Positions 13,801 through 25,800 of a stretch of DNA of 64,000 bases are shown here, piece by piece. Numbering within the stretch: the stretch's first letter is position 1; the number at the start of each line of letters is the position of its first letter. The translations under genes and the position numbers were made by a program. Under the pieces are notes generated by a model. That model did not search any database. It was given only the letters and a program-made list of their open reading frames with translations, and was not told where the DNA came from. This stretch comes from Actinostola sp. cb2023 (taxonomy: Eukaryota > Cnidaria > Anthozoa > Actiniaria > Actinostolidae), in contig JAUJYZ010000842.1 of assembly GCA_033675265.1 (NCBI GenBank), positions 95,536 to 159,535 of the forward strand, given 5' to 3'.

Positions 13801-16800
13801 CTACGGTGCCTCAGTGTTACGGTGCTTCAGTACTACAGGTGCTACAGTGCTTCGGTGCTTCAGTGCTTCAGTGCTTCAGTGCTTCAGTGCTTCAGTGCTT
13901 CAGTGCTACGGTGCATCGGTGCTTCGGTGCTTCAGTGCTTCACTGCTACGGTGCCTCAGTGCTACGGTGCTTCAGTGCTACAGGTGCTACGGTGCTTCGG
14001 TGCTTCGGTGCTTCAGTGCTTCAGTGCTTCGGTGCTTCAGTGCTTCACTGCTACGGTGCCTCAGTGCTACGGTGCTTCAGTGCTACGGTGCTTCGGTGCT
14101 ACGGTGCTTCGGTGCTTCGGTGCTTCAGTGCTTCAGTGCTTCAGTGCTTCAGTGCTTCAGTACTTCGGTGCTTCAGTGCTTCGGTGCTTCAGTGCTTCGG
14201 TGCTTCAGTGCTTCGGTGCATCAGTGCTTCGGTGCTACAGTGCTTCGGTGCTTCGGTGCTTCGGTGCTTCAGTGCCTCGGTGCTTCAGTGCTTCGGTGCT
14301 TCGGTGCTTCAGCGCTTCAGTGCTACGGTGCCTCAGTGCTACGGTGCTTCGGTGCTTCAGTGCTACAGTGCTTCGGTGCTTCAGTGCTTCGGTGCTTCAG
14401 TGCTTCAGTGCTACGGTGCCTCAGTGTTACGGTGCTTCAGTACTACAGGTGCTACAGTGCTTCGGTGCTTCAGTGCTTCAGTGCTTCAGTGCTTCAGTGC
14501 TTCAGTGCTTCAGTGCTACGGTGCATCGGTGCTTCAGTGCTTCACTGCTACGGTGCCTCAGTGCTACGGTGCTTCAGTGCTACAGGTGCTACGGTGCTTC
14601 GGTGCTTCAGTGCTTCAGTGCTTCAGTGCTTCAGTGCTTCGGTGCTTCACTGCTACGGTGCCTCAGTGCTACGGTGCTTCAGTGCTACGGTGCTTCGGTG
14701 CTACGGTGCTTCGGTGCTTCGGTGCTTCGGTGCTTCGGTGCTTCGGTGTGCTTCAGTGCTTCAGTGCTTCAGTGCTTCAGTACTTCGGTGCTTCAGTGCT
14801 TCGGTGCTTCAGTGCTTCGGTGCTTCAGTGCTTCGGTGCATCAGTGCTTCGGTGCTACAGTGCTTCGGTGCTTCGGTGCTTCGGTGCTTCAGTGCCTCGG
14901 TGCTTCAGTGCTTTAGTGCTTCAGTGCTTCTGTGCTTCAGCGCTTCAGTGCTACGGTGCCTCAGTGCTACGGTGCTTCAGTGCTTCGGTGCTTCAGTGCT
15001 ACAGTGCTTCAGTGCTTCGGTGCTTCAGTGCTTCAGTGCTACGGTGCCTCAGTGTTACGGTGCTTCAGTACTACAGGTGCTACAGTGCTTCGGTGCTTCA
15101 GTGCTTCAGTGCTTCAGTGCTTCAGTGCTTCAGTGCTACGGTGCATCGGTGCTTCGGTGCTTCAGTGCTTCACTGCTACGGTGCCTCAGTGCTACGGTGC
15201 TTCAGTGCTACAGGTGCTACGGTGCTTCGGTGCTTCGGTGCTTCAGTGCTTCAGTGCTTCGGTGCTTCAGTGCTTCACTGCTACGGTGCCTCAGTGCTAC
15301 GGTGCTTCAGTGCTTCAGTGCTTCGGTGCTTCGGTGCTACGGTGCTTCGGTGCTTCGGTGCTTCAGTGCTTCAGTGCTTCAGTGCTTCAGTGCTTCAGTA
15401 CTTCGGTGCTTCAGTGCTTCGGTGCTTCAGTGCTTCGGTGCTTCAGTGCTTCGGTGCATCAGTGCTTCGGTGCTACAGTGCTTCGGTGCTTCGGTGCTTC
15501 GGTGCTTCAGTGCCTCGGTGCTTCAGTGCTTCGGTGCTTCGGTGCTTCAGCGCTTCAGTGCTACGGTGCCTCAGTGCTACGGTGCTTCGGTGCTTCAGTG
15601 CTACAGTGCTTCGGTGCTTCAGTGCTTCAGTGCTTCGGTGCTTCAGTGCTTCAGTGCTACGGTGCCTCAGTGTTACGGTGCTTCAGTGCTTCGGTGCTTC
15701 AGTGCTACAGTGCTTCGGTGCTTCAGTGCTTCGGTGCTTCAGTGCTACGGTGCCTCAGTGTTACGGTGCTTCAGTACTACAGGTGCTACAGTGCTTCGGT
15801 GCTTCAGTGCTTCAGTGCTTCAGTGCTTCAGTGCTACGGTGCATCGGTGCTTCGGTGCTTCAGTGCTTCACTGCTACGGTGCCTCAGTGCTACGGTGCTT
15901 CAGTGCTACAGGTGCTACGGTGCTACGGTGCTTCGGTGCTCGGTGCTTCAGTGCTTCAGTGCTTCAGTGCTTCGGTGCTTCAGTGCTTCACTGCTACGGT
16001 GCCTCAGTGCTACGGTGCTTCAGTGCTACGGTGCTTCGGTGCTACGGTGCTTCGGTGCTTCGGTGCTTCGGTGCTTCAGTGCTTCAGTACTTCGGTGCTT
16101 CAGTGCTTCGGTGCTTCAGTGCTTCGGTGCTTCAGTGCTTCGGTGCATCAGTGCTTCGGTGCTTCAGTGCTTCGGTGCTTCGGTGCTTCGGTGCTTCAGT
16201 GCTTCAGTGCTTCGGTGCTTCGGTGCTTCGGTGCTTCAGCGCTTCAGTGCTACGGTGCCTCAGTGCTACGGTGCTTCAGTGCTTCGGTGCTTCAGTGCTA
16301 CAGGTGCTACGGTACTTCGGTGCTTCGGTGCTTCAGCGCTTCAGTGCTACGGTGCCTCAGTGCTACGGTGCTTCAGTGCTTCGGTGCTTCAGTGCTACAG
16401 TGCTTCGGTGCTTCAGTGCTTCAGTGCTTCGGTGCTTCAGTGCTACGGTGCCTCAGTGTTACGGTGCTTCAGTACTACAGGTGCTACAGTGCTTCGGTGC
16501 TTCAGTGCTTCAGTGCTACGGTGCATCGGTGCTTCGGTGCTTCAGTGCTTCACTGCTACGGTGCCTCAGTGCTACGGTGCTTCAGTGCTACAGGTGCTAC
16601 GGTGCTTCGGTGCTTCAGTGCTTCAGTGCTTCGGTGCTTCAGTGCTTCACTGCTACGATGCCTCAGTGCTACGGTGCTTCAGTGCTACAGTGCTTCGGTG
16701 CTACGGTGCTTCGGTGCTTCGGTGCTTCGGTGCTTCATTGCTTCAGTGCTTCAGTACTTCGGTGCTTCAGTGCTTCGGTGCTTCAGTGCTTCAGTGCTTC

Positions 16801-19800
16801 GGTGCTTCGGTGCTTCAGTGCTTCGGTGCTTCAGTGCTTCGGTGCTACAGTGCTTCGGTGCTTCGGTGCTTCGGTGCTTCAGTGCCTCGGTGCTTCAGTG
16901 CTTCGGTGCTTCAGTGCTTCGGTGCTTCGGTGCTTCAGTGCTTCAGTGCTCAGTGCTTCGGTGCCTCAGTGCTACGGTGCTTCAGTGCTTCGGTGCCTCA
17001 GTGCTACGGTGCTTCAGTGCTTCGGTGCTTCAGTGCTTCAGTGCTTCGGTGCTTCAGTGCTTCAGTGCTTCGGTGCTTCAGTGCTTCAGTGCTACGGTGC
17101 CTCAGTGTTACGGTGCTTCAGTACTACAGGTGCTACAGTGCTTCGGTGCTTCAGTGCTTCAGTGCTTCAGTGCTTCAGTGCTTCAGTGCTACGGTGCATC
17201 GGTGCTTCGGTGCTTCAGTGCTTCACTGCTACGGTGCCTCAGTGCTACGGTGCTTCAGTGCTACAGGTGCTACGGTGCTACGGTGCTTCGGTGCTTCGGT
17301 GCTTCAGTGCTTCAGTGCTTCAGTGCTACAGTGCTACGGTGCTTCAGTGCGTCAGTGCTTCAGTACTTCGGTGCTTCAGTGCTTCAGTGCTTCGGTGCTT
17401 CAGTGCTTCAGTGCTTCGGTGCTTCGGTGCTTCGGTGCTTCGTGCTTCAGTGCTTCGGTGCTTCGGTGCTTCAGTGCTTCGGTGCTTCAGTGCTACGGTG
17501 CCTCAGTGCTACGGTGCTTCAGTACTACAGGTGCTACAGTGCTTCAGTGCTTCAGTGCTACAGATGCTACGGTGCTTCAGTGCTACCGTGCTTCAGTGCT
17601 ACCGTGCTTCAGTGCTACGGTGCTTCAGTACTACAGGTGCTACAGTGCTTCAGTGCTTCAGTGCTTCAGTGCTTCAGTGCTTCGGTGCTTCAGTGCTTCG
17701 GTGCTTCAGTGCTACGGTGCCTTATGCTACGGTGCTTCAGTACTACAGGTGCTTCAGTGCTACGGTGCTTCAGTGCTTCAGTGCTACGGTGCTTCAGTGC
17801 TTCAGTGCTTCAGTGCTTCAGTGCATCAGTGCTTCAGTGCTACGGTGCTTCAGTGCTACAGGTGCGGTGCTTCGGTGCTTCAGTACTTCAGTGCTACGGT
17901 GCCTCAGTGCTACGGTGCTTCAGTGCTACAGGTGCTACGGTGCTACGGTGCTTCGGTGCTTCAGTGCTTCAGTGCTTCAGTGCTACAGTGCTACGGTGCT
18001 TCAGTGCGTCAGTGCTTCAGTACTTCGGTGCTTCAGTGCTTCAGTGCTTCAGTGCTTCAGTGCTTCAGTGCTTCAGTGCTTCAGTGCTTCGGTGCTTCGG
18101 TGCTTCGGTGCTACAGTGCTTCGGTGCTACGGTGCTTCAGTGCTTCGGTGCTTCAGTGCTACGGTGCCTCAGTGCTACGGTGCTTCAGTACTACAGTTGC
18201 TACAGTGCTTCAGTGCTTCAGTGCTTCAGTGCTTCGGTGCTTCAGTGCTACGGTGCTTCAGTGCTACGTGTGCTACGGTGCTTCAGTGCTACCGTGCTTC
18301 AGTGCTACGGTGCCTCAGTGTACGGTGCTTCAGTGCTACAGGTGCTACAGTGCTTCGGTGCTTCAGTGCTTCAGTGCTTCAGTGCTTCGGTGCTTCAGTG
18401 CTTCGGTGCTTCAGTGCTTCGGTGCTTCAGTGCTACGGTGCTTCAGTGCTTCAGTGCTACGGTGCTTCAGTGCTTCAGTGCTTCAGTGCTACGGTGCTTC
18501 AGTGCTTCAGTGCTACGGTGCTTCAGTGCTCCAGTGCTTCAGTGCATCAGTGCTTCAGTGCTACGGTGCTTCAGTGCTACAGGTGCTACGGTGCTTCGGT
18601 GCTTCAGTGCTTCAGTGCGTCAGTGCTTCGGTGCTTCAGTGCTTCAGTGCTTCAGAGCTACGGTGCCACGGTGCTTCAGTGCCACGGTGCTTCAGTGCCA
18701 TTGAGCTTCAATGCTATACAGCGCTTACCGCAGTACGGCGCTTCAGTGCTACGGTGCTTTAGGTCTAAGGTATCATGTTAGAACATAGAACACGTGTGAT
18801 GGTAGTCTTAAATTCGTGACGGTAATCATGAACTGTTAACCCCTTTTAAAGGCCAAACAAACACAATCACCACAATCAATATTCGACTGGAAAATAATCT
18901 CATCTTTATGAACAAACACTTGACACTTTGCACGAGAGATGTGTCTTGTTTCTGGTGCAAAATAACATAGAATAGTATATTAGAATGTAAACTTACCCTT
19001 CTAACTCAGAAAGCGTCCCAGACTGGTTGAGTTTGATCATGTGCTTTTCGCTTCACACGACGTATTTTCATCGGGTACATCGTCGCGACATCGTGGCTGA
19101 TTTTCGATCACCCGACTAGTTCCGAACAATATCCGAATTACGGACTTACGGACGGACGGACTTACACACTCGATGGCATAGTGGCTACGTCTCTATAGAG
19201 ACAGTAGCCACAAAAATCTATTCAATATAAGCTGAATAGTTGGTGGGTTCAGTATTTTGTTATTTGAACCTTGCGTTTAGACTTTTTCAAAAAGAACTAA
19301 TTTTTTTAAATTGGCAAAATAATTATAAATTCATTTGAAGGGTTGCCCATGAAAACTGCGTATGTGACTATTTTGATGATTTTCAAAATGTTATGCAATT
19401 GCTTCAAAAATACATCTACTGGCTTCTAAATACTTATATAAACATGATTTGGTGTTTTTAGATCGATTACACTCGAATTTTGGGCACTACAGTATATTTA
19501 CTTTCTGCTTGAATTCGTCAGGATAGTTTGTGAAAATATGCAAATTAGGAAACTTTTACGCGTCAGTGATCTGTACGTGTTGTTCACCTTTCACTTCCAG
19601 AGATTTTAGAAGTTTTTAGCGAATTTTGTTGCCATGGAAATCTTGACAGCTCGCGGGCTCAAACTATCACGCGGTTAAGTTGTCTCGTGGCGTGGCTATC
19701 GGTTCTGGAAGTGCTTCGCAGAACTGGGCCACTTTGCCACAATTTAAAGTCTTTTATTGCCATGTTTTCACCACAGAAGCCCCCAGAACAGCATCATTAA

Positions 19801-22800
19801 GCTTGACTGGTGGTAGAGGCCATTCTCCTGGAAGAAATCAGGGGCGAGGTGCAATTTCACGATGAAACTGAATCTGCAAACACGGCGCCAGATTTGCAAA
19901 ATGGCGGATTCAGCTGAGTGCAAGTTGTTGTCTCTGGTCGTTCTGTGCTGGATTCGAGGACCTACTAAGGCAGTTTTGGCGACTTTGGACTTGTAAAGAA
20001 TGCAACCGGTGCATTAGTTTGCCTGTAGGCCCGGGTGATAAAAGACTTTATAAACTTTCTCTAATCATGGAGGTACGGAATGTCACTGACAAAAATGTTC
20101 ATGATATCCCAGAATGCAGTTCGGTCGTGCGTTGGAAAACAACAGGGATCCTGAAATAGTCGAATTGAAAATCCCCGAATATATCAAGAAGAGAGATGGA
20201 AGTTTGCCGAGCAAGTGGCGTTTTGTTTCACAATGATGTATTTTGGAAGAAAATCAAAGTCAAATGTCGCACATTGTCATGACGTCAAAAACGCGCATTT
20301 TTGATTTCTATGAAAAACGGCAAACTGCAAGCTCTTTTTCTAGTGTAATCGATCTAAAAATGACCAAATCATGTTTATATAGGTATCAATAAGCCAGTAG
20401 GTGTATTTTTGAAGCAATTGCATAACATTTTGAAAATCATCAAAATAATCACATACGCAGTTTTCATGGGCACCCCTTCATTTATAAAGACTGTGAAATT
20501 ATTCTGTAAGTTTTCAAATGTCAATAATCAGCACAAGGGCGTTTTGTATAATAAATAAAGCCGAGTTAGTAGACGTCATCAAATTTGCATATTGAGATTT
20601 CAAACCTCTATAACTCATAAAGGCAAGGTTCAAATCACAAAATATAGATTTTTAAAACAATCTCATAGGGGTTAGTTGCACTTTAAAACAGACGACCTTA
20701 ACAGTAGTATAATTTATTTCAGTCAGTGACTTTTGCTTTCGTTGCATTTGTGAAGTATGTTGTTCTTTATGTCAAACAAACAAAAAAACAATATAAGTGG
20801 AAAGATTTAACTATTATTATGGCTACAGTATTTCAAAATGTTATTAGTGTTGTATATGGCCGGTTTAGATGGGCATTGGGTAACTCTGCAGTTGCCCGTA
20901 TGCTAGCGCTAATGAAGCAAAAGTTAGATAAGCGACCACCTCCAGTAAGCGACCACAATGCTTGACATTTTGAGTGGTCGCTTACGGGAATGGTTGAATT
21001 GAAACCGTACGTACAGTATTAAGTAATCATCCATGCAAGAACTAGGCAAGCTTTCATTGTTCTACGGCAATAGCTCTGTCCACATAGAATATTTCTAATT
21101 TCAAGGATACAGAAAGAGAGGATGACACATAATAATATTTCAATGTAAAAATAAAGGTAATCAATGATTTCGGGTAATTTATTGGAAATGTTTCATATCT
21201 AACCAATCAGAACAGCCCAAGACAATAGCAAAGAATATTCCTTATTTTACAAGGTTCCCCACATACAATTTGCTTTAAAATTGGCATGTGATGCCAATGG
21301 ATAACAGACAAACTTGACATCTAAACAAATCGGAGTTTGTATATCTTATACCTAACCTTTTTGCCAATTTTCATGTTTAAGCCAATGGGATCACTAGTTT
21401 TAACAATAGAAAATTTAAGCATTCCATCGTGCATTGCCGTTCAGTTGCCTAGTTCTTACGTGGACCATTACTTAAACTCAGCGTGATTTGATTGTAATCT
21501 CCGCTGAATGTATTTCAAGGGATCGCTGTTGCTTGTTTGTTTCGAGTTTCTTCATTCCTTTTTACCTTGCACCTCCCTTTTGTTCTTCCTTCCTTTTCAC
21601 TTCTTTCATTCCATTGCTTTCCGACCATTTCTGTGTTCTGTTACGTCACATTAATTTACTGTACACCTATAATGCTTTTTTCTCTAGATTGCTAAACAGT
21701 GATGCCAGGGCCCCCACGTCCATGCCCGATACACCAAAACGATGGTCCATACCTGAACCGACCACACCCGAGACGCCCGAGAACTATGATGAGATATGCG
21801 ATGAAGGTGACGACGTCTATATTGAATGGGGTCAGCTAATGAGTAACTGGGAGTACGCTGTGAGAAAGAAACCTAAAAATGTTCGTGATATGGTACGTAA
21901 AGGAATACCAAACGCACTCAGAGGCTTGGTTTGGCAGCTGTTGTGTGGTGCGAGAGACTCGCCCTTGAAAGATGAATATCCCAAACTGATTAAGGTATGA
22001 CTGTTGTTGTGTTGGTTCATACGTATACACACTTATTGTTTGCTAGAGTTTTACGGAGTCGGAACGTGCACCGACGATTTTATACCGATCATTTTACGAT
22101 CAAATTACGAAGCAAAATAAAATAGAATCAAACATTGAAGACGCTGTTTGGAAATATTAACACTCCTGGAGGTTGAACTTTTACATTTGATTTCTCGTAT
22201 GACAACACTGATCAAGTGTGTTAATAATAATCATGTCAAAGTTTTAATTAAAATATATAAATTCTACATATTTTGCCGAGTGTGTTAAAAACGAAGACCT
22301 TAAAAACGAAGACCGAATATTATTAATACCCTTTAAAACGAACTGGGGTCTACGTATTAAAGATTTGGGGTCGCTATGTGAGAAACGAAGACCCTCGTTT
22401 ATTTGCGTGTTGTTAACTCTCTCAGTCATTATCTCGCACCAACAAGTATGTATAATTTACAATTGTTCTACCATTCCGCCATGCACTTCTTATTTCGGGT
22501 CTTCGTAAGGGTTTTAAAGGGTCTTCGGTCTTCGTTTTTCACACATCCATATTTTGCCATCCAGTACAACCACGTGGCTGTCAGTCCCTACAGAGGGACT
22601 GATGGGGAGGCTAATCATCCTTCCTTGCAGCCTACATAGCGATAGACCAACGATGATGTACACTATTTCTCTTCAGACTAATTCTGCTTGTGAACGCATG
22701 ATCAAACGAGATATCGCGCGAACATTTCCTGATCACTCGTTCTTTAAAGATAAAGACGGTATTGGTCAAGGGACACTTTTTAACGTGATAAAGGTACGTG

Positions 22801-25800
22801 CAGCTTTAGGTACTTAACGTATCAATATACACTAGCCTGCGTAGCCAGGCTCTAGGGAAGGGAATCCCCCTCCACTTCCCCATATTTCCCGAATATGTGT
22901 AGAATTTTGCGTAGAGAGATCATTTCTTTCAATAAACACCAACATTTTCCTCTGGCTACATAAAACTTAGCTGATTTACCGCCTGCCCGACAACGATTCT
23001 TCAATTTAGTGTATGTAGATATCCACACCTTTAGAAGCAATTGTATAAAATGAAAATTATGAACACCGTGTAAAAAGCACTAAATTTCCTGACCATTCAA
23101 ACGGTAGTTCTCTTTGAAAAGAATAGGCTTTTGCACCTTTTTGTTACATGTTTATTTAACGCTGCAATGACGAATCAGCAAGCAAACGGATGTCAAGGAT
23201 TGTGGTCAGGTTATATTATTCCCCTCTATTCTTACGATATGTATATATTTTTTCTGTTTTACTGATTGTAGGCGTATTCTGTTTATGACAAAGAAGTTGG
23301 TTACTGTCAAGGCAGTGCCTTTATTGTAGGGATTTTATTAATGCAGGTACGTATCCTTGATGTATGGTTGTATATCCTTATTGTGATGTGTGTTATGATG
23401 CACATCAGCAGGGGCGTAGCGTGCTTTTTTTGCAATGTACGCACATAGCAACGAGCGCCGAAGGCGTGAGCTTCTAGGGGGGTGAGGGGGCATGCCACCC
23501 CTGAAAATTTAGAAATCTAGAGCCTTGGAAATACCATTTTCTTCGTTTTCCAGCGGACTTTCTCGCTACATAAATACATAGTAAAATGCATTTATCACTC
23601 AGTTTTATGGAGGGATTTATGTTAAGGTTATGAAAGGATTCAGAAAAGGATTTATGTAAAGGTTGTGTAAAGGATTTATGTAAAGGTTGTGTAAAGGATT
23701 TATGTAAAGGTTATGTAAAGGTTTTATGTAAACGGGTTATATACCGCTACCGTTATATATAGCGATATAATAACCCGAGGCGAAGCCAGTTTTTTGGTAT
23801 TTATTTTGTTTGAGACTGCACTAACTACAATTATCATCATACATGCCTACAATGACTGACTGAAATGGGAAATTTATTGGGGACACAATCTGACGAGTGG
23901 CGAAGGTGCGAGCTCGTAGGGGGATGCGGGGGCATGCTCCCCTAAATTGTTTTGAGGTATAGGGTTTCCAAAATAGCATTTTCCTGCCTTCTGTGAGTAG
24001 TTTCGAGCAAGTAATCTGCCGTGAGCTGTTAAGATTTTGTCTTAAATTTCATTAAATTTTATTATTATTATTTTTTTTTTTAAATAATATATACATATAT
24101 TAAAGATTTTAAATTGTACGCACGTGCGTATGTGCGTATATGCACGCTACGCCCCTGATCAGTACATGGTGTTAGTTGTAATAGTAGATTTGGTGCCTGA
24201 GTTGTTATCTTTATTGTATACCAACAGACCGATACTTAGGCTTCCTTTGGAAATTATATAATAGTTTTGTATTCTTTTCCCCCGTCAATACAGCGCATGC
24301 TCACTGTGCCATTGACACAGCGAATGCGTATAGCTTTCGGGTTTGGGCTGGGGGGTGCGGCTACTCGATATTTCGAGATTCCGAATACTAGCCGAGTTTT
24401 ACCGACAGGAATACGGGTAAAGCGCATGCTCGCTGTACTTGGTCAACGAAGGCTCTAAGCACATGGCCTTCACTCAACTTCATAGTACCTGGAAGTCTTA
24501 CTACTTCAGGTTAATAATAATACCCTAGAGATTATCCTTTGGTCTTCAGACGTAGCGAACCGTTCGGTAATCGAACGCAAGCGAACTCAAGTTCGTTGGT
24601 AGTTAAAATGCATTTTCTCGGTAGTATGTCACCATATTGCTTTGAAAAGCGCATAATGAGGTCAGAATGCGGAGTGTGGATGATGATAATTTCAAATTAC
24701 ACAAAAGGAACTTACTTTCTTACTTTGTAAGGTAATAGGCCCTTTGCAGGATTACGATCACGTGGTTGTACTGACTCCCGACTGACTGGCAAAAATATCT
24801 GACTTACATATCAGTAGTGACAGTAAAGAAATCTGTTTGAAATGCTATTTTTCAACCTCCAGTTGATTGTCGATCTTTCTCAATCAACGTCTCAAAGTTT
24901 GTTTGCCAGTCAGCAGAGCCGTTCCCATGGGATCTTCGGCTCAGTTCATTCGTTATTAAAGCGATATATTGGCATGTGACTGTAAACTGCAAATGGCCTA
25001 TTGTAATTCTACGAGTCCGTGCGTACCAATTATGACCTTGGTCCCTCCCTGGTGTAGGCAATGGGGCCCACCCGTGGACAATGTTTCTGTTTACATACCA
25101 AACGGTATCCACTGAACTTTGTTTCACGTACACTCAATAAGAAGAGGTCGATTATGGCTGATGGCGGTGTTTTATAGGTGCACTTGATTAAGATAACAAT
25201 TAACTTTGAAGAGTAGTTTACTGCGCATGTGCAAATGAGGATCGCATAATGATATTGTGTACTTGTTTAATTTTCTAATTGTCGTAGATGACTTTTCTTT
25301 TGTATTCACCGTGTGATGACTATTGCAACATATGATCATGACGTAATTATTGGCCAATCAGAGCACGCGCATCTTTACATTGACCTGCATTATTATACTA
25401 TAAATATAGATATGTAACTATCAGGAGTACAAATAAAGATTGTTGTTGTACGGTGTGGTGTAATAATAATAGTGTTGGCGGGCGTAGTGTGTGTGATGAT
25501 GGTTATGATAGTGATGATGACGATGATGATGACGATGGGCAATAATACTGCACTGTTGTCTCAAGATTATGTATGTTATGTTGCTAACTTTCTAGATGCC
25601 AGAAGAAGAAGCATTTTGTGTTCTAGTCATATTAATGACGGATTATCGAATGAGAGAAATCTTCAAACCGACGATGGCTGAACTAGGATTGTGTATATAT
25701 CAACTAGAGAACCTGCTGCAGGTATATATATATATACACAACAACGTACATTGGTTTAAACTTTATTTTTCACTGAACAGTTGCGATGGTACTTGTCTAT

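Larger units (their letters stand above)
10485..18846. mobile_element. giant foldback element with satellite arms
   Basis: Left and right ends are near-identical in inverted orientation for more than 200 bp: TTCATGATTACCGTCACG, then TAACATGATACCTTA and the array edge GCGCTGTATAGCATTGAAGC. The arms consist of an 8-bp satellite in opposite orientation (1.5 kb left, 6.7 kb right) meeting at a 27-bp spacer, 12068-12094. The layout recalls Drosophila FB/Galileo foldback elements, whose long inverted repeats are also made of short tandem units; that kinship is inferred from shape only. Confidence 0.75.
9327..21003. mobile_element. 11.7-kb composite inverted-repeat block around the giant satellite
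   Basis: The outer ends carry GAACCTCCGGTTGCGACCAC on the left and the complementary GTGGTCGCTTACGGG type on the right, as in the compact MITE at 56623-56849. A second matching pair (AAAGTGC...CCCCTATGAGATTGTTTTAA) lies at 9630-9670 and 20645-20690, and a third (CTCGTG near CACATCTCT) at 10012-10090 and 18920-18995. These nested symmetric pairs bracket the 8-bp satellite. No transposase was recognised. Calling it one element is inference; it may be several nested insertions. Confidence 0.5.

Noticed and set aside
10550..18781. Very long open frames (up to 1914 codons) with VLQCFSAS repeats on both strands
   Set aside because: They follow from an 8-bp unit that lacks stops in any frame; the block lies in an intron and has no domain or start context.
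20726..20965. 79-codon open frame resembling a membrane protein
   Set aside because: It ends inside the GCGACCAC repeat family and has no splice context or recognised domain.
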